Under the pieces are notes generated by a model that made no database searches, was not told the origin of the DNA, and worked only from the letters and a program-made list of their open reading frames with translations. Both the position numbers and the translations under genes were made by a program. Of a stretch of 48,402 nucleotides of DNA, positions 42,930 to 48,402 are shown piece after piece. The DNA lies in NCBI GenBank assembly GCA_017940565.1, contig JAGAYH010000037.1, positions 1 to 48,402 on the forward strand, given 5' to 3'. Position 1 is the first letter of the stretch; each line of letters begins with the position of its first letter. The DNA comes from Bacteroidaceae bacterium (GTDB lineage: Bacteria; Bacteroidota; Bacteroidia; Bacteroidales; Bacteroidaceae).

Positions 42930-45900
42930 TTATTCTTTGGGTTGAACGGCATTGGCGGCCTTATCCTTATGCTTACGGAAGATGAACAGGTCGCCAAAGT
43001 TATCAGTTTTCTTACGGAGCACCAGACCGGCACCGGCCGTGGAATAGACACCCTCAAGCGGATCGACATTGTCATGGTCGTAGAACACACGCAGATGGCG
43101 CAGTCCGGCCTTACCAAGACGATATTCCAGCGACACGTTGTCAATGAAACTCTGATTCTCGTTAGAATTGGCAGAGCCGGTAGTCACCTTGCCGCCAATC
43201 TTAAACGTTACGCGGTCGTTCCACAGTCGTTTGGCAAACTGGAAAGAGTAATCGGTCTGGGCATCACCCGTGGCAGAGGTACTACCCTCCACACCCACCG
43301 TGACATCAATCGTCTTGAGAGCATTTCCGGCGATATTTTGAATTTCACTCTGCAGGAAGGCATTGAGCGCATTGTTGGCCTGGAACGACGATTTGTTGGT
43401 CGAGGTGAGATACATGCCCGTGGCAAGCATGCTCAATGCCAATTTTCCCCGCTCCTCCTTCGACATGGAAGCGAGTTCGTTCTGCACATTCATATCCTCC
43501 GGGGCATCAATGAGGAATTCCAAACCCATATCGTTCAATGTTTGCGAAATGGCCACACCGACATTGAACGTCACCATGCGGGTGGCACCACCGCCGTCGT
43601 TGACAGATGCGCGGGTGGTCTCCATAGCCGTGATGTGGAGGCCTGGATTGTAGGGATCACCCGTGAAGGAGATGTAGCTGCCTTCGTTCAGTACAAATGT
43701 CTTGAGCGGTATGAACGGCAGGGCATATTTCATCTCTCCTTGATACATGGTGAACCGGCCCACTAAAGTCATTTCTCCCGAAGGGAAATATTTCAGGTCC
43801 AGGTTTCCCCCACCCTGACAGTCAAAGTAACTGCTGCCATCGGCACTGAGTTCACAATGCATCTTGGCTTGGTCGCTCACATTGACGTTAAGCACCATGA
43901 GCATGCCGCTGGGCGGTGCCAATGTTTCCTTTTCAGTGGTGGTTGTGTCACTGAAATCAACAAACTCCACCAGACCGTTCAGACGGTCTTCCACTGTCAG
44001 CGGAGAGTCTTTCATCACATAGGTCATGTTTGTGTTGCCAAGCACCTTCAGTTTTCCACGCAGTATCATGAAGTCAGTCGTGCCCTTGAGGGTGGCGTCG
44101 ATATCTGCATAAACGTTGCCGAACAGCACCGTTTCTTTGGTACGGGGAGAATTGACCACCTCGAAGTTCTTTGCCTTGAAGGCCATGTCAAGTGTGATGG
44201 CATCAAGGTTGCTGAAGTCCACATCACCACTTACTACCAGTGGATTTGTCGATGACTTGGAGTACATGTTATGTCCTTCCATGTGCAGTTTGCTGCCCAC
44301 GATGTCCACGGGTTTGCCCTCTACGTTTAAATCCACGCCATAGAGCGGTGAAAGAATATGGAAGGAGTCGGGTTTCACTTGACCGTCAATAAGAATGGCC
44401 GAAGCGGGACCGGTTACATTTAACTGCCCGTTCAATTTACCGGCCAAAGCTACGGTTCCGTCATCCGAAAGGAAACCGTTGAGCATGGCTGCGGGGAAAT
44501 CAAGCAGGTTGACTTCGGCTTCCACACGGCCGTCACCCTCACTATAGTAGTCGCCGAAGAGATTCAGTACCTCGGCATTGTGATTGTTGACAGTGGCAGC
44601 CAGATAATGATCATTCTCGTTCTTGGGCAAATAAACCACTTCTGCACCCAGGTCTCCCATCGGCATACCTTCATAACCGAAGCCCTCAACATCGAGCGCA
44701 GCGACAGCCGACATCATATCGTTATCCCACTTCACATGGACATCGCCGCCCAGCAAACCGTCCAATTTTGGCATAACAGGGACGACCGACGACAACTCGC
44801 CCAAGTTCAGACGGGCCAAACTGACTGTCACGTCACGGGTAGAATCGCCCTCTGGGGTCGTTATCTTCAGACCGGTGCGGTCATCGGCTAACAAATCTAT
44901 GTCGGCGCTGATGTGCTTGTCTTTACCTAGTGTAAAGTAATTGTCATTGTTTACTTTGAACTTGCGGTAGGCTATGATCGACGTTTCGGGGAATAGTTTC
45001 AGTGTCAGGTCGCCATTCTCAGCCATAAGGGCTTTCAAGCCTATATTCAATCCTTCCACACCACGCTCATCCTTGAAGAGTGTCTCTAGAGAAATACCGT
45101 TGCTCAGCACTTGACCGTTGAAGCTGGCCTTAAACCGGTTCGGATTCTTACGGTTGGTATTTTCCACCTGGGCCCGTAGCTGCAGTCCGGTGGTGTCTTG
45201 GTAAACATGGAGATTCGATTCTTCCAACAACAGGGCTCCAGTGCGGAACGCCAACAGCCGGGCATCGCCTTGCAGACCACGGCCAGTCACCATGTTCATG
45301 TCCACCATCAGGCTGTCCATGTCGTAGCCGGCAAAATGAAGCAAGCTGCTTACAGGATTGTTTTTGCCGGCAGAGATAAACAGGTTTACGTTAGGCATCA
45401 GCGTGGAGAGCTCCTGTTGGTCCAAGTGCGCGTCCTTCACCTGCTCCATGGCACGGTCTATCAGTTTGCCAAACATATTTCCTATTTTATCCAACCCTTC
45501 GCCCGATTTCAAGTGTAGCGTCAGGTCACCCGAAATGACGCGGGCCACCGTTGTGTCAGGAGTGGTATTGAAACTGAACTTCACGTCATCGGCAGGATAG
45601 CCCATGGTCGGCGACATGAGATTGATGTTCTGCAAATCGCCACGGGCTGCAATCCGTTTGCCATCGTCTGAAATGCATACTTCAGCATCCATATCACTCA
45701 TCAGGTGTACCGAGTCAGCCGATTCCAGGAAATAGTGCAGGTCCACATCGTCCACATGGCCCTTTACCCGCATACAGAGCCCGTCTTTCATGACATCTGC
45801 CGTCAGGTCAAGGTCGCCGTTGAGCATCTTGTTGGCCGACTGTACACGGGCCGTTGCCTTACCGTCTTTCATGAGAGCATCGAACCGTACATTGTTCAGA

Positions 45901-47534
45901 GGCATGCCGTCATAGGTCAACGACTGTATATTGCCGCTTGCTTTCAAACGAGTCTTCTTGTTCGCAAAGTCGAAACCCTTACCCTCTGCATGCATCGTAG
46001 CCGTCAATGGAGACACGGGTTGAGTGGGCAAGAACGATTTCACCGGGAAGTTGCGTGCTTTCAGGTCTGCCTTGTATTGTTCCGTCGCGGTATTCACGTT
46101 GCCGTTCACAGCCAGTGTGCCCTTGCCCACATGGAGCGTGCTGTTCGTGTTATACTCGTCGCCACGGAAGCCCAGACTGCCACCCATGAGCATATTTTTC
46201 GGCACGCTTACTGTCTTACGCACATCGGCCGGCAGGGCTTTGTTCAAGATGGGCGACAGGTTACCCGTTTTCAGTTGGTATTTCAGCTGACCATAGCGCG
46301 AGGGACTTGTCACGTTACCGACATAGCCGTTGGCATCAAGTGTGGCATACTGACCCAGCGATGCTTTCAGACGGTGCACGTTCATATAGTCCATATTACC
46401 GCTCACATGGGCATCCACGTTCAGGCGTTCGTCTGGATAATAAGGAGCCATGTCCTTGGCAGATTCGCCGGCGAATTTCATCACGTCGTCGCGGCCTATG
46501 TAGCCCTTCACTTTTGCATCCATTTGAGAGGTATTGCCGTTTTTCAGAGCTTCCCAAGGCATCTTCACGCTCACGTCCAGGTTCGATGACGGCGTGTGCA
46601 GCGACATTGAGGGCACCGACACACCGTCGTCATCCAAATTAACCTTTCCTCCCAAACGGTCCACTTTCAGACCGCTGTTTTTTTCCTCGAGCGAGATTTC
46701 CTTGATATCAGCATTGACCTTACCCTTATCGTAGCTTACGTCTTTGGCTTTCAGGTTCAGATGCTTTACATCCAGATGATTCGGGTCCAGCCCCTCTCTG
46801 GCCTTAGGTTCGTGGGGAAGGTCGTATTTCACTTGGCTGTCCTTCACTTCCAACTGGCCTGCACGGTACTCCGGCTTGTCCAAATCCACATAGACATCCT
46901 TCGCCTCGGCCTTTTTCACATCGGCCGCCACGCGCATTGAGTCGCCCGGCGTTTGCATGTAGAATTTGGTGTTCTCTATCTTGGCTTTCCCCACCTTGAC
47001 TTTCCATTTCACGGGGTCGCTCTGCGTCGTGTCCTCCTTGGCGGTGTCGCTCAGAAGCACCTGCACGTCGCTGTCTTTCAACTTGATTTGCGACACGTCA
47101 AGCACCTCGCCGTTCAAGTCGGCCACCGTAGGGTCTTCCACTGACAACTCACCCACCCGTCCTTTGATACGCGTGTCACTGATGTGCCCTTTCGTATCCA
47201 TCTGCACATTTTTCAGGCTAAGTTCCGAAAGGCTAACTTTTTTCTTTAGCAAAGGCCAGAATTTTACGCCCATCCGCAGCGACTCGGCCGAGAGAATGGT
47301 GTCGCCCTTCTCCGTAGCCAGCACGTTATCCACCGCCAAATTCAATGGAAACGTCAGCCTCACGCGGTCAATACTCACGTCCATGCCCGTCTGTTCCGAC
47401 AGATAGTCGGCCACTTTATCCTTGACATAGTTCTGAACCGGAGGCAGATACAACGCACCCACTGCCATAGCCACAGCCACCACGGGCGCTGCCACAGCTC
47501 TACCGACCCACTTCAAAAGTTTTTTCAACTGCAT
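42930..47534 (-). CDS. tamB: TamB-like AsmA-superfamily envelope protein
   Basis: The product is 1534 aa. It has one N-terminal membrane anchor (VGRAVAAPVVAVAMAVGALYLPPV), then AsmA-like start VKDKVADYLSEQTGMDVSIDRVRLTFPLNLAVDNV. A very long beta-rich body of repeated strands follows. The DUF490/TamB C-terminal domain is at about 1150-1500 (GNVYADIDATLKGTTDFMILRGKLKVLGNTNMTYV, ALPFIPLKTFVLNEGSYISFTGDPYNPGLHI, then LEYRLGKAGLRHLRVFYDH). Such proteins form a hydrophobic groove that carries phospholipids across the periplasm. tamL begins 8 bp after the stop, so the two are in one operon. A -7 element lies 24 bp upstream. Confidence 0.93.
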   Translation of the reverse strand: MQLKKLLKWVGRAVAAPVVAVAMAVGALYLPPVQNYVKDKVADYLSEQTGMDVSIDRVRLTFPLNLAVDNVLATEKGDTILSAESLRMGVKFWPLLKKKVSLSELSLKNVQMDTKGHISDTRIKGRVGELSVEDPTVADLNGEVLDVSQIKLKDSDVQVLLSDTAKEDTTQSDPVKWKVKVGKAKIENTKFYMQTPGDSMRVAADVKKAEAKDVYVDLDKPEYRAGQLEVKDSQVKYDLPHEPKAREGLDPNHLDVKHLNLKAKDVSYDKGKVNADIKEISLEEKNSGLKVDRLGGKVNLDDDGVSVPSMSLHTPSSNLDVSVKMPWEALKNGNTSQMDAKVKGYIGRDDVMKFAGESAKDMAPYYPDERLNVDAHVSGNMDYMNVHRLKASLGQYATLDANGYVGNVTSPSRYGQLKYQLKTGNLSPILNKALPADVRKTVSVPKNMLMGGSLGFRGDEYNTNSTLHVGKGTLAVNGNVNTATEQYKADLKARNFPVKSFLPTQPVSPLTATMHAEGKGFDFANKKTRLKASGNIQSLTYDGMPLNNVRFDALMKDGKATARVQSANKMLNGDLDLTADVMKDGLCMRVKGHVDDVDLHYFLESADSVHLMSDMDAEVCISDDGKRIAARGDLQNINLMSPTMGYPADDVKFSFNTTPDTTVARVISGDLTLHLKSGEGLDKIGNMFGKLIDRAMEQVKDAHLDQQELSTLMPNVNLFISAGKNNPVSSLLHFAGYDMDSLMVDMNMVTGRGLQGDARLLAFRTGALLLEESNLHVYQDTTGLQLRAQVENTNRKNPNRFKASFNGQVLSNGISLETLFKDERGVEGLNIGLKALMAENGDLTLKLFPETSIIAYRKFKVNNDNYFTLGKDKHISADIDLLADDRTGLKITTPEGDSTRDVTVSLARLNLGELSSVVPVMPKLDGLLGGDVHVKWDNDMMSAVAALDVEGFGYEGMPMGDLGAEVVYLPKNENDHYLAATVNNHNAEVLNLFGDYYSEGDGRVEAEVNLLDFPAAMLNGFLSDDGTVALAGKLNGQLNVTGPASAILIDGQVKPDSFHILSPLYGVDLNVEGKPVDIVGSKLHMEGHNMYSKSSTNPLVVSGDVDFSNLDAITLDMAFKAKNFEVVNSPRTKETVLFGNVYADIDATLKGTTDFMILRGKLKVLGNTNMTYVMKDSPLTVEDRLNGLVEFVDFSDTTTTEKETLAPPSGMLMVLNVNVSDQAKMHCELSADGSSYFDCQGGGNLDLKYFPSGEMTLVGRFTMYQGEMKYALPFIPLKTFVLNEGSYISFTGDPYNPGLHITAMETTRASVNDGGGATRMVTFNVGVAISQTLNDMGLEFLIDAPEDMNVQNELASMSKEERGKLALSMLATGMYLTSTNKSSFQANNALNAFLQSEIQNIAGNALKTIDVTVGVEGSTSATGDAQTDYSFQFAKRLWNDRVTFKIGGKVTTGSANSNENQSFIDNVSLEYRLGKAGLRHLRVFYDHDNVDPLEGVYSTAGAGLVLRKKTDNFGDLFIFRKHKDKAANAVQPKE

Positions 47535-47557
47535 GGGGACTATTGAAATTCAATTTG

Positions 47558-47565
47558 CAAAGGTA
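47558..47565 (-). promoter_or_regulatory. tamB: Probable -7 element for the tamB-tamL operon
   Basis: On the minus strand the bases read TACCTTTG, a match to TAnnTTTG, 23 bp before the tamB ATG. Upstream there are AATTGA-type simple repeats, but no clear -33 TTG at the expected spacing. Confidence 0.6.
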
Positions 47566-47640
47566 CAATTTATAATTGAGAATTGAACTCCAAGCGTTGA
47601 AAATTGAAGTATTCACACTACTGACCCACGTTTTTCTTCA

Positions 47641-47671
47641 TAAAAAAGGTACATCCCTTTCAAGATGTACC
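47641..47671 (-). terminator. Intrinsic terminator after the right-edge gene
   Basis: On the minus strand GGTACATC (47671-47664) pairs with GATGTACC (47655-47648) and is followed by six T residues (47647-47642) and A. It ends the gene that stops at 47694 and so separates it from tamB. Confidence 0.85.
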
Positions 47672-47693
47672 CGTCTAATGCTATCGCTTCGTT

Positions 47694-48402
47694 TCAATAG
47701 GCTGTCTTCTTCCCGTTCCTAATGTAAATCTCGCCCTGCTTGGGATGCGTTACCCGGCGGCCCTGAAGGTCGTATGTCGGACCATCGGAATCATTGCTTA
47801 TGACTTGTAAACTATGAATGCCTTCCAATTCTTTTATCTCATCACCTTTTTCATAGAGACATTCATCTCCCTCATAACAAGATAACAAGGTACATGTTGT
47901 CAGAAAACTGAACGGACCATTGAGGCTGCCGATACGTTCGTAGGCATAGTAATAAATAGACTTCCATGAGATAATTAGAATATCCTGTATCTTTTGGCTA
48001 AGGTACGTTTTCTCACGCAAGGAAATCTCTTTGATTTCTTCCACACGGTAATGACCCAGATGGGCTCGGGTGTCGGCAGAGCTGTGGTAACTTTCACCTT
48101 TCTTGAAATCATAATTATAGAGTAAGATTTCATTTGAGGCATCATCCTCGTAATAAATCATTGACACTTTCCTGTCTGTTTCTCGCAAGGCAGCGTAATA
48201 GGTAGGTTCACTACCCATGAACTGGCGGTAGGCCTTCATATATACTTTGTCATTGATGATGGTGTCACCCTGCAGGTAATACCGACAGGAATCGTTAGGA
48301 ACAGCTCTATTCTGAACCAGTCTCTCATCATACTGCACCAGCCACGTCTTGCCTTCCTTTAAGAACGGTTGGTACTCATGCCCTCCGCTCCATTGGGCCG
48401 AG
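47694..48402 (-). CDS. Secreted protein with the YDLQGRRV C-terminal motif, 5' end cut by window edge
   Basis: The frame stays open to the right edge (first full codon at 48401-48399), giving at least 235 residues. The start codon is outside the window. The visible start SAQWSGGHEYQPFLKEGKTWLVQYDE has the look of the region just after a signal peptide, and it recalls the EGKxW motif of Prevotella secreted proteins. No enzyme family is recognised. The end, PTYDLQGRRVTHPKQGEIYIRNGKK, is nearly the same as in the BspA-like protein at 38717. A terminator follows the stop. Confidence 0.75.
   Translation of the reverse strand, partial: SAQWSGGHEYQPFLKEGKTWLVQYDERLVQNRAVPNDSCRYYLQGDTIINDKVYMKAYRQFMGSEPTYYAALRETDRKVSMIYYEDDASNEILLYNYDFKKGESYHSSADTRAHLGHYRVEEIKEISLREKTYLSQKIQDILIISWKSIYYYAYERIGSLNGPFSFLTTCTLLSCYEGDECLYEKGDEIKELEGIHSLQVISNDSDGPTYDLQGRRVTHPKQGEIYIRNGKKTAY

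Noticed and set aside
1-48402. tRNA or rRNA genes
   Set aside because: No cloverleaf with TTCGAAT-type T loop and CCA end, and no rRNA-like block, was found in any gap on either strand by eye. A covariance scan could not be run.

Overview
This 48.4 kb window is chromosomal DNA of a member of the phylum Bacteroidota, most likely order Bacteroidales and close to Prevotellaceae. The case for this rests on several features. Promoters have the TAnnTTTG -7 element, often with TTG or TTTG 20 bp upstream. Starts lack Shine-Dalgarno sequences. The window has a fused lpxC-fabZ, a TamL-like lipoprotein barrel beside tamB, a PorE-like OmpA lipoprotein, a BspA-type leucine-rich repeat protein, GH127 and GH5-like hydrolases, and the Prevotella-style C-terminal motif YDLQGRRV. 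No tRNA, rRNA, CRISPR array, prophage or transposase gene was found. The window is mostly core metabolism with an accessory stretch on the right.

Layout. (1) 1-4938, minus strand: one tightly packed six-gene operon, phoH-purC-lipoprotein-menG-aroE-TPM, whose last gene runs off the left edge. (2) 5227-8545, plus: a Na/Pi cotransporter followed by a PhoB-like regulator and a short histidine kinase. (3) 8808-12551: an M15-like metallopeptidase overlapping truA, then two paralogous lipoproteins. (4) 12674-16167: prfA-pyrF-SMR exporter-HD phosphohydrolase, closed by a terminator. (5) 16517-21289: the lipid A operon lpxD-lpxC/fabZ-lpxA, a pRiA4b-ORF3-like gene and miaA. (6) 21486-26168: the PorE-like OmpA lipoprotein, an AspT/YidE transporter and a small membrane protein. 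(7) 26531-30244: purL. (8) 30408-33182, minus: ECF sigma factor, putative anti-sigma protein and two secreted unknowns. (9) 33487-38390: GH127, rubredoxin, GH5-like lipoprotein, nucleotidyltransferase and nitroreductase. (10) 38717-48402, minus: a BspA-like protein with a frameshifted small gene upstream, tamL and tamB, and a secreted protein cut by the right edge.

The most unusual content is non-coding. A family of short arrays built from a degenerate unit repeated at exactly 21-bp steps occurs at six loci (1421, 5062, 8641, 16281, 21311 and 33307). Five lie in intergenic gaps. One lies in frame inside aroE, where it encodes three copies of a 7-residue ENGxxxx peptide. A second dispersed element of about 190 bp carries a hairpin whose two arms co-vary between copies (26163 and 38478, with a core-only copy at 30251). 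A perfect 17-bp inverted repeat encloses the start codon of miaA. Other points of interest are two neighbouring lipoproteins that are each internally duplicated, a long Lys/Ala/Thr/Pro-rich tail on the PorE-like protein, and two unrelated secreted proteins that share one C-terminal motif.
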